41,136 bases of DNA, from positions 1-41,136 of IMG/VR virus record IMGVR_UViG_3300031218_000003. One strand, written 5' to 3'. This document shows, piece by piece, positions 31,225 through 39,867 of the stretch. Both the position numbers and the translations under genes were made by a program. The first letter of the stretch is position 1; the number at the start of each line of letters is the position of its first letter. Origin of the DNA: a virus. The notes under the pieces were generated by a model that was not told the origin of the DNA, ran no database searches, and worked only from the letters and a program-made list of their open reading frames with translations.

Positions 31225-31695
31225 CCAAATCGCTGAATTTTTTTCGTGCTCTCTAAATTCACATGAGATTAGCTTAGCACGTCCCATAGTTTCAGCAGTA
31301 CACCATTCTGCAAATCTGGTTCCAATGTATTCTGCAAACTTTTCACAACCTACACCGTCAATCGTTCTTAACTGAATCATTCCTTTGTCGCTCATCGCCT
31401 GAAACGTTTCAAGTTCTGGATCATCTTCAGCAACTACCATTGTGTGATCTAGTAGCCATGAAAGGTATTGTTTTGGTGGTAAGAAAACATCTTTTGTAGT
31501 TTCTATTCCTATTTTCGATCTCTTGAATCCTCCAAAATCAACTACCCAGTTTCGATTATCTAATTCTCCCTTAAAAATAAATTTCACACTGACTCCATAC
31601 CCATGTATGAATGAACAGTGAGTGTCTTTTGCTCTCCATTGACGAAAGCATGTACTGAATCCGTCAATTACTTTTGTTGATCTAAAATTTCCCAT
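31213..31695 (-). CDS. queD: QueD-like 6-carboxy-tetrahydropterin synthase
   Basis: Acts after FolE to make 6-carboxy-tetrahydropterin. The T-fold motifs are the active Cys27 in DTHCSFIHGYGVSV with His31, NWVVDFGGFK (49-58), the Asp83-His84 pair in LLDHTMVVAEDDPELETF and the terminal CEFREHEKNSAIW (145-157; Glu149). The usual HGH zinc pair reads HGY, and the first zinc histidine near FSTCFRQW is missing, so the metal site is altered compared with E. coli QueD. 160 residues is longer than E. coli QueD (121). It is the first gene of the deazaguanine block. Confidence 0.88.
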   Translation of the reverse strand: MGNFRSTKVIDGFSTCFRQWRAKDTHCSFIHGYGVSVKFIFKGELDNRNWVVDFGGFKRSKIGIETTKDVFLPPKQYLSWLLDHTMVVAEDDPELETFQAMSDKGMIQLRTIDGVGCEKFAEYIGTRFAEWCTAETMGRAKLISCEFREHEKNSAIWFAE

Positions 31696-31706
31696 TTGTT
31701 TAGTTT

Positions 31707-32228
31707 TTACAGTATTCTTGAAATGTGTTTAATTAAGTACGGCTTTTGAGCTGCCTCTCCTTTCACTTTGACGATTACTACATTTTTGTTATAGTCTATC
31801 ACATCAGTATGGTCGAAGAAAATTGCTGAGATGTCTGAGTTGTCGACGATAGTTCCTACAGAAACCTTGCCTTCACCTTCATCAAGCTTAACCTCAGCTT
31901 CTTTAGCAAAATAGTTTATGACGTCCCACTTTCTAAACTCCACGATCTCACTTTCGTTTCTGTAAAGAAAGTTTGGCAGTCCGTATTTGGTATACGTCTT
32001 TTCATATATGCGAGACTTCTCTTCGCTATTGGTGAAGATAGTAGGTAATTCATTTCTTTGAGCAATATCTTCAATCTTCTGCCTCTTCCACTTCATCGTT
32101 CTTTCGTAAAATCTTTTATCTTTTACGATTGGATAGATTTTCTTTCTCAGTTCGGCATTTATGTACTCTGTTTGTAAGCTCTCTAGATATTGAAATAGAG
32201 TTTGATTTCGAGTTTTTCTTTCGCTCAT
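31707..32228 (-). CDS. Hypothetical protein (173 aa)
   Basis: Not recognised. The N-terminal half is helical and basic (KIYPIVKDKRFYERTMKWKR), the C-terminal half beta-rich with acidic stretches (KLDEGEGKVSVGTIVDNSDI, DHTDVIDYNKNVVIVKVKG). It lies between the primase and queD genes with gaps of 11-12 nt. No catalytic motif is visible. Confidence 0.65.
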   Translation of the reverse strand: MSERKTRNQTLFQYLESLQTEYINAELRKKIYPIVKDKRFYERTMKWKRQKIEDIAQRNELPTIFTNSEEKSRIYEKTYTKYGLPNFLYRNESEIVEFRKWDVINYFAKEAEVKLDEGEGKVSVGTIVDNSDISAIFFDHTDVIDYNKNVVIVKVKGEAAQKPYLIKHISRIL

Positions 32229-32240
32229 TTTTTTTACGAT

Positions 32241-33263
32241 TTATTTTAAATTAAATTTTTGCACTCTCATAACATCGAAAGTTCCTGGAGTCTCTGCATT
32301 TTTAAGTACCTCTAAAAGTTCTTTTCTATCAACGTCTCCTGGATCGTTTGAATGTAAATATCCCACTTTCACATTATTAAACCACAATTTAAGTTGATAT
32401 GAATATTGTTTTGACGCATCGACAGCATCAGGATCGTATAGAACGACTATTTGCTCTACTCCTTTTTTCCATAATTTAAAGATTTGCTCTTCTGAAATCT
32501 TTTTTCCAAAACTACAACAGCATTTAGTTTTCTCATTTAGATTAAGTCTTAGCAATTTGTCTACGTTAGCCTTGTCCGTTACTCCTTCGACCAAAATCAC
32601 TCTTTTAGTTACTTCACTAACAATTTCGTCTATTCCGAATAAAAGTTTTCCAAAATCAACACCTCCTTCATTTTTATACCTCAACACTAACCTTCCTAAA
32701 TCTTCTTGCTGTTTGATTTTTTCTTTACTCCACGTAAGCCTAGCCACGTATCCTTTATTCTCTCTGTCTTCTTCTATTAGAAAAATCACGTAATCCTTTA
32801 AAGGATCGTACATTTTAGTTCTTCCAACATTATATGTTTGATATTGCCATGGCTTGAATCCTCTTCCATTTAAGTACGGATCGCTATCGACTCTACGATA
32901 TCCGAACGGCTTATGTTTTGTAGGAACCTCATCGTCAATGTCTACCTCTTCTGAAATAAAGGTTAGTTGCTCTAACTTGTCTTTTTCTCCAATAAACTCT
33001 CCGTCACTTATTAAGTGAAGAAGGCCTACCTCTTTCAATAGCTTGAACTCACTACCTTTTTCTTGACACGATCCGTGAAAGCAATTGAACGAGACGTGAT
33101 TCCTATACTTCCCTCTCTCATAGTTCAACTTTATTCCGAACTTATCGCTCCTATTACAGAACGGACACGTTCCTCCATAAATCCATCCTTTTGGAGATTT
33201 GTTTCTGAGATTGAGATTGAATGCTTCAGCTACCTTTTGCATTCTGTGAGTCATATCATTCAT
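32241..33263 (-). CDS. DnaG-like primase with zinc finger and TOPRIM domain
   Basis: Makes RNA primers for replication. The N-terminal zinc site is Cys33, Cys36, Cys61 and Cys66 (CPFC and CFHGSC; CHC2-like). The TOPRIM domain has RVILVEGVTDKANVDKLL (Glu226 in the numbering used) and VVLYDPDAVDA (Asp277, Asp279). The protein is 340 residues, shorter than bacterial DnaG (580): the C-terminal helicase-binding domain is missing and the central RNA polymerase domain is compact. The ATG beginning MNDMTHRM is chosen over a TTG three codons upstream. It overlaps the helicase gene by 8 nt. Confidence 0.85.
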   Translation of the reverse strand: MNDMTHRMQKVAEAFNLNLRNKSPKGWIYGGTCPFCNRSDKFGIKLNYERGKYRNHVSFNCFHGSCQEKGSEFKLLKEVGLLHLISDGEFIGEKDKLEQLTFISEEVDIDDEVPTKHKPFGYRRVDSDPYLNGRGFKPWQYQTYNVGRTKMYDPLKDYVIFLIEEDRENKGYVARLTWSKEKIKQQEDLGRLVLRYKNEGGVDFGKLLFGIDEIVSEVTKRVILVEGVTDKANVDKLLRLNLNEKTKCCCSFGKKISEEQIFKLWKKGVEQIVVLYDPDAVDASKQYSYQLKLWFNNVKVGYLHSNDPGDVDRKELLEVLKNAETPGTFDVMRVQKFNLK

Positions 33264-34623
33264 ACTCTCCAAAAGTTTTTACAGTTCGCTTGTGGTCGTA
33301 GAATCTTTCTACATTGAAATTAGTTACTATTGACATTGCTCTATCTTCGGCTCCATACTTTCTCAACTTATCCGCATAAAGTCTCATAATGTTATTTTGC
33401 TCCTCAGTAGTTGTTCTGTTTAATGTAAATAAATATGAAAACGGTTGAAGTAGTTTTTTGTTTTCTGACGTGTTTCCTCTCTTTAAAAAGAATTCTGGAT
33501 TTTCTTTGTCTGCATCTTTTATATCACTCGATTGTGTAGCTGTTGCTCCTGCACAATCAAATTCTACACATATGTTTTTAAACTTCTTAGCACTTGCACG
33601 TTTTGATAGTCTAGTTCCGTCTTGGTTTGAGAAGTATCTTTTACCATCTCCAGGTTCGACCTCGTCTAAATAATCCACTAACAGCAAATCGATTTCACCA
33701 TACTGATCTTGAATTACTTCACAAAAGGAATGAACGTCTCTCATACTACCACTATCGAACTGCTCAAACGCCTTAATATGAATCTCTCCTCCTTGACTCA
33801 TCAATACTGATAGTGCATTTTCGATTTTACCAAGCTCTTTGTCACTTAACGCACCCACCTCAACGTCGTGTACAGTTGCTCCCGCAATTGCTGCATCGTA
33901 GGCCTCTTCTGCTTCTTTTGCAGTTCCCTCAGCTTGTATGTGAACTACTCTATATCCTCTTCTAGCTGCGCTAAGTCCCATATGTTTCAACATCTTAGAC
34001 TTTCCTACTCCAGAATCTGCTAGAATTAAAAACGTATCTCCTTTATCGATTCCTCCTCGCAACAGTTTGTCTATTGGAAAGATTCCTGTAGGGACCTTTC
34101 TCTTAATCGCTGCTTGAATTTCTTGAACTTGAGCGTTATTAGTTACCCTTTCGTTATGTCTTTTCCCAAAATCTGCAAAGACTCTGTGTCCTTGAGACTT
34201 TTCTGTTATCTTAAATTCTTTGAGTTGTTCAGCAACTTCACCCATTAACTCAAACGCTCCATTTTTGTCGTCACGATTGAACTTGTCGTGAAGGTCTGAA
34301 TACGCCTCTATAAATATTTTGTTTTTGATGAATACCTCAAGCTGTTCGAGAACAGCTTGATCTTCTGGAACGTCTGCCTTCTTGACGTCATTAATTACAT
34401 CTATGACCTTTGGCCTATTTTCAAATTGTTGAGTTAGCAGTCCTATCGTCAATAACTTTTCCGCACTGTCATAGTACTTCGACATCGCTTGCCAAATTTC
34501 TTTGTACTGCTCTGATGGAAGGTAGTTAAATTTCAGATGTGTTTGCGCTATTTCAAATATCTGCTTTTTTCTAAGACAGATTTTGAACAACTCGTTGATA
34601 AAGTTGTCTGTAAGTACTTTCAT
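33256..34623 (-). CDS. DnaB-like replicative helicase
   Basis: Hexameric 5'-3' helicase of the replication fork. The N-terminal helical domain (1-140) has the layout of DnaB. The RecA-like core has PTGIFPIDKLLRGGIDKGDT (linker and lead-in, 178-197), Walker A ADSGVGKSKM (202-211; Lys208), VVHIQAEGT (H1a with Glu), Walker B IDLLLVDYLDEV (311-322; Asp317) and a DnaB motif H3-like CAGATATQSSD. The arginine-finger region lies in RLYADKLRKYGAEDRAM. It overlaps the primase gene, which matches the helicase-primase partnership. Confidence 0.9.
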   Translation of the reverse strand: MKVLTDNFINELFKICLRKKQIFEIAQTHLKFNYLPSEQYKEIWQAMSKYYDSAEKLLTIGLLTQQFENRPKVIDVINDVKKADVPEDQAVLEQLEVFIKNKIFIEAYSDLHDKFNRDDKNGAFELMGEVAEQLKEFKITEKSQGHRVFADFGKRHNERVTNNAQVQEIQAAIKRKVPTGIFPIDKLLRGGIDKGDTFLILADSGVGKSKMLKHMGLSAARRGYRVVHIQAEGTAKEAEEAYDAAIAGATVHDVEVGALSDKELGKIENALSVLMSQGGEIHIKAFEQFDSGSMRDVHSFCEVIQDQYGEIDLLLVDYLDEVEPGDGKRYFSNQDGTRLSKRASAKKFKNICVEFDCAGATATQSSDIKDADKENPEFFLKRGNTSENKKLLQPFSYLFTLNRTTTEEQNNIMRLYADKLRKYGAEDRAMSIVTNFNVERFYDHKRTVKTFGEYE

Positions 34624-34641
34624 ATTAAAATTTACAATCGA

Positions 34642-36357
34642 TTAAATAAATGAAAAGTCGAATTCTTCGAGGTCTCCTTTTGCTGCATTTACTGCATTCC
34701 ACAATGACATTCCACAGTCGTCATGTTGAGAGACCGACTCCAACTTTCCTGTGTCTTGAATATACGTTATACTGTTGAGTTCTCCAAAATATAGATCGGT
34801 CAAGTTTTTTGCTCTTTGGGTTCCGTATGGAAATTTAATTCGTCCAGTCTCGAACAGTACTGCAAGAGAAGGAATTCCTTTATATAGTGATTTCTTGTTT
34901 ATTGCATTAGTGGTTTTTCCTACAACTGGCAAGTTTGCATCTTCCATCATTTGAATGAAGATTTGTTGCATTCCATTGTCCTCTGCATACATTACGTCTG
35001 GTCTAAAGTCGTTGTTTATCTTTTTCAATGCTGCTATCTGCTGTCCGTAATTCGACCCAGCCTTTCTCCAACAATTCAATACATGAAAAATTCCTAACTC
35101 ATCAACTCCTAATATTGTGAACACACTAAAGTCAGCTCCAATGTTTGATGAAATAGCAAAATCACATCCGACAACAATTTTAGCGAACCTTCTTGCGCTA
35201 GAATCTATGTTTGGAGTCACATCTACCGAATCCTGTCCTTTGATTGCATTTCTCAAACTGTCGTAAGGAAAAATCGAAGCGCTGTCCGATATGGGCTTGA
35301 CTAGTATCTCTCTCGAAAATATTAGCGAACCGAGAATCTGTTTCTTTTCCATTAAGGAATCGAAGGTGTGTCTTTGAGGAAAGAGCAATTTTCCATTTGG
35401 AAATATTGCTGGATATTCAAAGACCCTATACTTTCCAGTATCTTTCAGATGTGCATATAGATCTTTTTCAAAAAATGGAGTACCTACAATCAACATCTGC
35501 CCTCCAGGAGATAGTGCTGGCAGAATCACAGCACTAAAAGTGTTCCAGTATTTGTCTCGTTGATCTTGACTGTACAAAGACGATTCGTTTAGAAAGTCGT
35601 CTAGTACGATATATGTGGGATGATAGCCTCTAATCTTGGATCCTGCAGACTTTATTGCCAATGAAGCTCCGTTCTTACAAACAATCTTCTCTGCTCCCCA
35701 ACCCTCTCTTTTGGAATCAGGCATCAGTCTATTTCTCAAGATATCGTTCGCTCCAATCTCTTCTTTGATCATAGCCAAAAAGTGACGAGCAAGTCCAAAT
35801 TCGTTAGTGATCAAAAGACCCTCTCTTGCCATTTGAAACTCTTTCGGTGTTGGATTTAGATGAGTTCCTTTGCGCTTATATCTGTACATCTGCCACAGAG
35901 GATATGCAAAGCTAAAGTGGTAAGACTTTCCGTGATCACGTGCTGCTAGTACACAAAGCAATCTGTTAATTTGAATTAGGTTTGACCACTCTATGTTATG
36001 CCAACCTAAAATAAATTCGGGCAAAACAGATATTATGAAATAGTTTAAGCTCTTACATCGCAAAGTCTCTTCGACTTCGTCAGTAAACTTCTCTAAATAT
36101 CCAAAAGATCCTGTTTGTAATGTTGAGTGTTTAGATGCAACGACTGCAGCGGTTTCGTCAATTAAAGTATCTATGATTTGATCAATGCTTAGATTCTGAC
36201 CTCCACTTAATTCACTAATTGCAGCCTCATCTAAGTTTTCAATCATTTCATGTACTATGGAGTACACGTCGTCAAGCTGATTTATTGATAGCGGGACTTG
36301 ATTGTCTACTGCGACAGGGGATGCTGGTATGTGTGCTTTGTTGTGTTTCTTTGCCAT
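34642..36357 (-). CDS. terL: Terminase large subunit
   Basis: Motor and nuclease that packages phage DNA. The ATPase domain has Walker A AARDHGKSYHF (138-148; Lys144), PTYIVLDDFLNES (247-259; Walker B Asp253/254) and the coupling motif LIVGTPFF (289-296). The nuclease domain has VVGCDFAISSNIGADFSVF (395-413; Asp399, Asp409), VMYAEDNG (455-462; acid pair) and SQHDDCGMSLWNAVNA near the end. 571 residues is normal for TerL. It overlaps the exonuclease stop by one base. No small terminase subunit is obvious; the 84-aa gene at 37038-37292 is a weak candidate. Confidence 0.95.
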   Translation of the reverse strand: MAKKHNKAHIPASPVAVDNQVPLSINQLDDVYSIVHEMIENLDEAAISELSGGQNLSIDQIIDTLIDETAAVVASKHSTLQTGSFGYLEKFTDEVEETLRCKSLNYFIISVLPEFILGWHNIEWSNLIQINRLLCVLAARDHGKSYHFSFAYPLWQMYRYKRKGTHLNPTPKEFQMAREGLLITNEFGLARHFLAMIKEEIGANDILRNRLMPDSKREGWGAEKIVCKNGASLAIKSAGSKIRGYHPTYIVLDDFLNESSLYSQDQRDKYWNTFSAVILPALSPGGQMLIVGTPFFEKDLYAHLKDTGKYRVFEYPAIFPNGKLLFPQRHTFDSLMEKKQILGSLIFSREILVKPISDSASIFPYDSLRNAIKGQDSVDVTPNIDSSARRFAKIVVGCDFAISSNIGADFSVFTILGVDELGIFHVLNCWRKAGSNYGQQIAALKKINNDFRPDVMYAEDNGMQQIFIQMMEDANLPVVGKTTNAINKKSLYKGIPSLAVLFETGRIKFPYGTQRAKNLTDLYFGELNSITYIQDTGKLESVSQHDDCGMSLWNAVNAAKGDLEEFDFSFI

Positions 36358-37019
36358 TAAAATTTGAAAGTTGCTCTAGCCCTTTCCTTTACAGTAGCCA
36401 TCACAGCTTCTCCAGACCGTCCATCCCCTCTCAATAATCTTAGAAAGAATCGAACTAGTTCTGTATTAGCTTCGACATCGTTCATTGCCCTGTGGGCATC
36501 TATTAACGGAACTCCAGCGGTTTCACAAGCAGTTCCTAATTTGTGATTCAAAATACTTCCGTCAGCAACCCATTTTAGTCTGGTCACCCATAACGTATCT
36601 AATGACCAAGTTTGAAATAGGTCACTGTACTTTATTTTAAATAAAGACAGAAAGTATTCGAAGAAAGGTATATCAAACGCTTCTAAATTGTGTCCTGCAG
36701 GAATTAATTTTCCATTACCTCCACGCAATCCTATTTTATGCTTTTTACATAAATCACGAACTGCTCTAGCTACTGTTTTAGGGTCTTCTCCAGCCTCAAT
36801 CCTTCTCATAGTCAGTCCGTTATAGTCTAACGCTCTTTGATCATACTGAACCATTTCTCCATTAGGCAATTCGTACGGTGCTATGATCGCTTCGTACCTA
36901 TCTACCTCTTCTAATGTTTCAGAATTGATGATGATGATGGCGATCTCTGCCACTGCATGTTTATCTTTTTTCAGTCCTCCAGTCTCTAGATCCCAGATAG
37001 CGATGTTTGCTACTTTCAT
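36357..37019 (-). CDS. DnaQ-like 3'-5' exonuclease (DEDDh)
   Basis: Proofreading-type exonuclease. The DEDD acids are Asp10 and Glu12 in IWDLETGGLKK, Asp115 in GHNLEAFDIPFFEYF (Exo II), and His-Arg-Ala-Met-Asn-Asp in DAHRAMNDVEANTEL (Exo III). 220 residues is a lone exonuclease domain. Because the phage polymerase has a degraded PHP domain and no exonuclease insert, this protein could supply proofreading as bacterial DnaQ does for Pol III, although it is coded next to the terminase rather than the polymerase. The one-base TAATG overlap couples it to TerL. Confidence 0.9.
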   Translation of the reverse strand: MKVANIAIWDLETGGLKKDKHAVAEIAIIIINSETLEEVDRYEAIIAPYELPNGEMVQYDQRALDYNGLTMRRIEAGEDPKTVARAVRDLCKKHKIGLRGGNGKLIPAGHNLEAFDIPFFEYFLSLFKIKYSDLFQTWSLDTLWVTRLKWVADGSILNHKLGTACETAGVPLIDAHRAMNDVEANTELVRFFLRLLRGDGRSGEAVMATVKERARATFKF

Positions 37020-37037
37020 TTACAATTGTTTATGTGG

Positions 37038-37292
37038 TTAGTCTTGCTTCAGCTTTCCCTTACTGTCAGGACGAAGTCTTATCAACTTCAATCCAACTTG
37101 AGCGTTTTCAATTCTCTCTAAAGTGTTGTTTCCATATTTTTTTGGAAGAAACCCTCTTCTCAAGTATTGTTGAACGTCTCCTAAAGTAAACAGCTCTCCT
37201 GTTTCCTTTGATCCAAACTCTTTGTTGAGGTGATCTACTAGCGCTGCAGTAGTGAAATCTGTTTTCTCATTGATATCTATTTTCTTGCTCAT
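37038..37292 (-). CDS. Small protein, possible DNA-binding (84 aa)
   Basis: Not recognised. The segment LFTLGDVQQYLRRGFLPKKYG could be a MerR-like or recombination-directionality-like helix-turn-helix (L-G-D-V-x-x-Y-x-x-x-G-x-L-P-x-x-Y). Placed upstream of the exonuclease and terminase, it might be a small terminase subunit or a regulator; neither is established. Confidence 0.5.
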   Translation of the reverse strand: MSKKIDINEKTDFTTAALVDHLNKEFGSKETGELFTLGDVQQYLRRGFLPKKYGNNTLERIENAQVGLKLIRLRPDSKGKLKQD

Positions 37293-37300
37293 AATACGTC

Positions 37301-37819
37301 TTATAAGAATACACAGTTAGAGTATTCAGTTAGCTTTTTTTTAATTGATTCTACTTCATTGTTTAATTGCTTTTCGGAGTAGTATTCTACGATGACGTTT
37401 GTTTTCTTTACACCTCTTATTGATGTCATGTTTTCGTCAACTCCATTAATGATTAGACAATATAATGATCGCCCATTTTTGTATGACGACTTTGTTTCTA
37501 TACTAAATAATTGATGTGCTTCAAAGATATGATTTTTTATTTGAATAAATGCTACTTTCGTATCTTTAAATTCTAAAATCTCACTATCTAGGGCACTTAA
37601 TTCCCCTTTAGACAAATCGACTATATGGTCTAATATTTCTTGATCATCAATAGCTTTCCATCGATCAAGAACTTTAGCTATGTCGCCCTGTCCCTTAACT
37701 TGTAAAAGTTCTATCAGTTCTGTAATGATCTGTCCATCAACTGAGCTAATTGGCCTTACTCCTCTACTATCAGAGTCTTGAGCATATTCTGCTGCTGCAT
37801 ATGTTAAATGTCCCTTCAT
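37301..37819 (-). CDS. Hypothetical protein (172 aa)
   Basis: Not recognised. It is helical in the first 100 residues (DGQIITELIELLQVKGQGDI) and beta-rich after (KVAFIQIKNHIFEAHQLFSI, SLYCLIINGVDENMTSI). It overlaps the HNH gene by 4 nt. No catalytic motif is visible. Confidence 0.65.
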   Translation of the reverse strand: MKGHLTYAAAEYAQDSDSRGVRPISSVDGQIITELIELLQVKGQGDIAKVLDRWKAIDDQEILDHIVDLSKGELSALDSEILEFKDTKVAFIQIKNHIFEAHQLFSIETKSSYKNGRSLYCLIINGVDENMTSIRGVKKTNVIVEYYSEKQLNNEVESIKKKLTEYSNCVFL

Positions 37820-38349
37820 TGATTCATCGTTTTTATTCTTAAATATTCTGGATCAATTTCTCTTAGCGAAAATACGATCGTCCATTTGTCATTAAGCTCT
37901 TCCCAATCTCCTGCCTCATACTTTGTATGACAACCTACCACACCATCTCCGTCCATACAGTGAATATGAATATTCCTTGGATCGTCAATTAAGTCAGGTC
38001 TTCTACTTCTAGGAGATAAGTGACTAAAGCTTAGCCTCTGATGCGTTCCACAACCTTCACACTCCATTCCTCTTTCTTCACCAATCTGCTCACACACTTT
38101 CTTGTAAGATGTATTTGTATCCTTCTTCTTTTTGGACAGCCCCAACCTCTTTTTGCCTGGAGAAAGTCCTTTGTTTGATGTGAGAGATTTGGCAGCGAGC
38201 TTTCGTTGAACGACCCTCTCTTCTCCGCTGTTATGATCCAGCCTCTCTCTATTTTTTTCTTGACAAAGACTGTGTCTTTTGTTAACAATCAACCTTTTCT
38301 CTCCACAATCACACTTTGCACATCGCTTCACTTCTCTACTACCTATCAT
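37816..38349 (-). CDS. HNH-type zinc nuclease-like protein (177 aa)
   Basis: C-terminal half shows a zinc-finger HNH layout: MECEGCGTHQRLSFSHL (95-111; Cys97, Cys100, His110), DDPRNIHIHC (122-131; Asn126, Cys131) and VVGCHTKYEAGDWEEL (137-152; Cys140, His141). The N-terminal quarter has a second cysteine cluster (CAKCDC at 10-15) and a long lysine-rich linker. The NinG/Rap-like order of C-x2-C then S-H-L then N-I then C-H suggests a DNA structure or homing nuclease. It overlaps the 172-aa and 196-aa genes, so it could also assist terminase. Confidence 0.7.
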   Translation of the reverse strand: MIGSREVKRCAKCDCGEKRLIVNKRHSLCQEKNRERLDHNSGEERVVQRKLAAKSLTSNKGLSPGKKRLGLSKKKKDTNTSYKKVCEQIGEERGMECEGCGTHQRLSFSHLSPRSRRPDLIDDPRNIHIHCMDGDGVVGCHTKYEAGDWEELNDKWTIVFSLREIDPEYLRIKTMNQ

Positions 38350-38929
38350 ATCCTCTATCGATATATATTCCTAAATAATTTTTCTTCAACAATTTTTTAC
38401 ATACGTCTCTAACTCTACATGTCGTACATGAAGGACTTCTATGGTTAAATAGCGTAGTTCCTTCAATGCAATTTCTTAGCCCTTCGTCTTGATTTAAGTG
38501 TCTTTGCTTCTCCATCTCTTCTTGTGGATCAAGCTCTGAAAAGTTTTTCAGCTTCTTGATTTGATATTGAGATATCATTGAAGGTTCGATTTGATATTGG
38601 CTAAGATTCAGTTCTGCATTGTACCAAGAAAAATTTACACTTCTCTCAAAATACCTTTTTAGTGAAGACTTTCCGAACACTCTCTTTAAAGTAATTTTGT
38701 CTCCAAACGAAACTTGTTTAGAGCTCCAGTAATCAAATTGAAATATTAGGTATCTGTAGATGTCCTTTACTCCAATCGATTGTAGCCCTATCTTTTTATG
38801 TAATTCAATCAAAAAGTCTGTAACGATAACGTCTCCAGACTTTGTATAATTATCTATCGAATCCTCTAGGCTATAAAACTTTACAACAAAGTCGCTATAT
38901 AATTGATAAACCACTGTCCTAATCTTCAT
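38339..38929 (-). CDS. Hypothetical protein with C-terminal cysteine cluster (196 aa)
   Basis: Not recognised. The chosen ATG (MKIRTVVYQLYSDF) is preferred to a TTG six codons upstream. The C-terminal 45 residues have four cysteines, Cys154, Cys168, Cys171 and Cys177, spaced C-x13-C-x2-C-x5-C, in NCIEGTTLFNHRSPSCTTC and VRDVCKKLLKKNY. This could bind zinc or an iron-sulfur cluster. The rest is helical. It overlaps the HNH gene by 11 nt. Confidence 0.65.
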   Translation of the reverse strand: MKIRTVVYQLYSDFVVKFYSLEDSIDNYTKSGDVIVTDFLIELHKKIGLQSIGVKDIYRYLIFQFDYWSSKQVSFGDKITLKRVFGKSSLKRYFERSVNFSWYNAELNLSQYQIEPSMISQYQIKKLKNFSELDPQEEMEKQRHLNQDEGLRNCIEGTTLFNHRSPSCTTCRVRDVCKKLLKKNYLGIYIDRGYDR

Positions 38930-38958
38930 TTCATAAATATAGAACAAATATCTTTTGA

Positions 38959-39864
38959 TTACAAATAATCTATGGTTATTTCTAAAGATTCTAAAGTTTC
39001 TTGAACTGACGACTGTCCTTGTTCTTGTGAAAGCATTATTGGTGAAGTTCCTACGTTAGGCTCCTCCACCTTTCCTGATTGAGTTTGCTTTATTGTTAAA
39101 GTGGTTCCTTGAACAGTGACTGTTGCTTCACCTCTTTCTTCAACAATTGACTGAAGAACTGTGAGAGTTTTTTGAGCAACTTGCTCTTCGGTGTCAGTTG
39201 ACGAAACCTTAACTCGAATGCCCTCTCTGTCAGCTACTTGTACTACTGAAGGATTACTCTCATCATCATACCATACATAAACTCTACTATCTACTGTATT
39301 AAACGTCCAGTAGGTTCCTATTACGTCACTATCTTGAATTGAAACTTCGATTTCTTGATTTACGTCTTCAGTGTTGAATTCTGCTATCATTTTCTCACAA
39401 CTCAATATCTGTGATCCTTTGAATTTGTTAATTGATCGCTCAATCCATATTCCTATAAACTGTTGAGGTTCGATACTAAATCTTAACGCATTTGCTTCAC
39501 CTCTATTGTCTGCAAATGATCCGCTTACAGGCTTGTTGTATATACTTGCTATCTTTTCCACATACAAGCCTTCACAATCATCCGTTGCTGGTGCAACCAA
39601 TCCCATCTTAAAGCTAGATACTGGATCCTTTGATAAATTGGAGTAGTATAGCGTTATCGCTTTACTTGACTCTGTTTCATTTTTTAAAGCAACAATTCTG
39701 TACTCCTTACTTCCCTCTCTAAGAAGTTTCTGTGAAATAGATCCGAAAATTGATGCAACTCCTCCATTTTTAACTGGAGATTTCGAAATGTATCCTCCTA
39801 AAGACTGAAGAGGATTTTCTTGCTCTTGTAAGAAGTCTGGAGCTCCTGTATAGTATAGTTTCAT
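38959..39864 (-). CDS. Putative virion structural protein (301 aa)
   Basis: Probably a tail or neck component. The start MKLYYTGAPDFLQEQENPLQ, then LGGYISKSPVKNGGVASIFG and EYRIVALKNET, is a pattern I recognise from Bacteroidota phage virion proteins. The remainder is beta-rich (IGTYWTFNTVDSRVYVWYDD). It is 3 nt from the tail-collar gene and in the same direction, consistent with a tail module. The exact position in the virion is unknown. Confidence 0.6.
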   Translation of the reverse strand: MKLYYTGAPDFLQEQENPLQSLGGYISKSPVKNGGVASIFGSISQKLLREGSKEYRIVALKNETESSKAITLYYSNLSKDPVSSFKMGLVAPATDDCEGLYVEKIASIYNKPVSGSFADNRGEANALRFSIEPQQFIGIWIERSINKFKGSQILSCEKMIAEFNTEDVNQEIEVSIQDSDVIGTYWTFNTVDSRVYVWYDDESNPSVVQVADREGIRVKVSSTDTEEQVAQKTLTVLQSIVEERGEATVTVQGTTLTIKQTQSGKVEEPNVGTSPIMLSQEQGQSSVQETLESLEITIDYL

Positions 39865-39867
39865 CTG

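Noticed and set aside
37524-37533. TATCTTTG on the minus strand, an exact -7 match
   Set aside because: It lies inside the 172-aa gene, has no TTG 20 nt upstream and no GATA half-site 9 nt upstream.
38932-38952. AAAGATA, 9 nt, TATTTATG in the gap before the 196-aa gene
   Set aside because: The dyad register fits, but the -7 box would lie 3 nt from the start codon, so a transcript would begin inside the gene, and TTG is 22 nt away.
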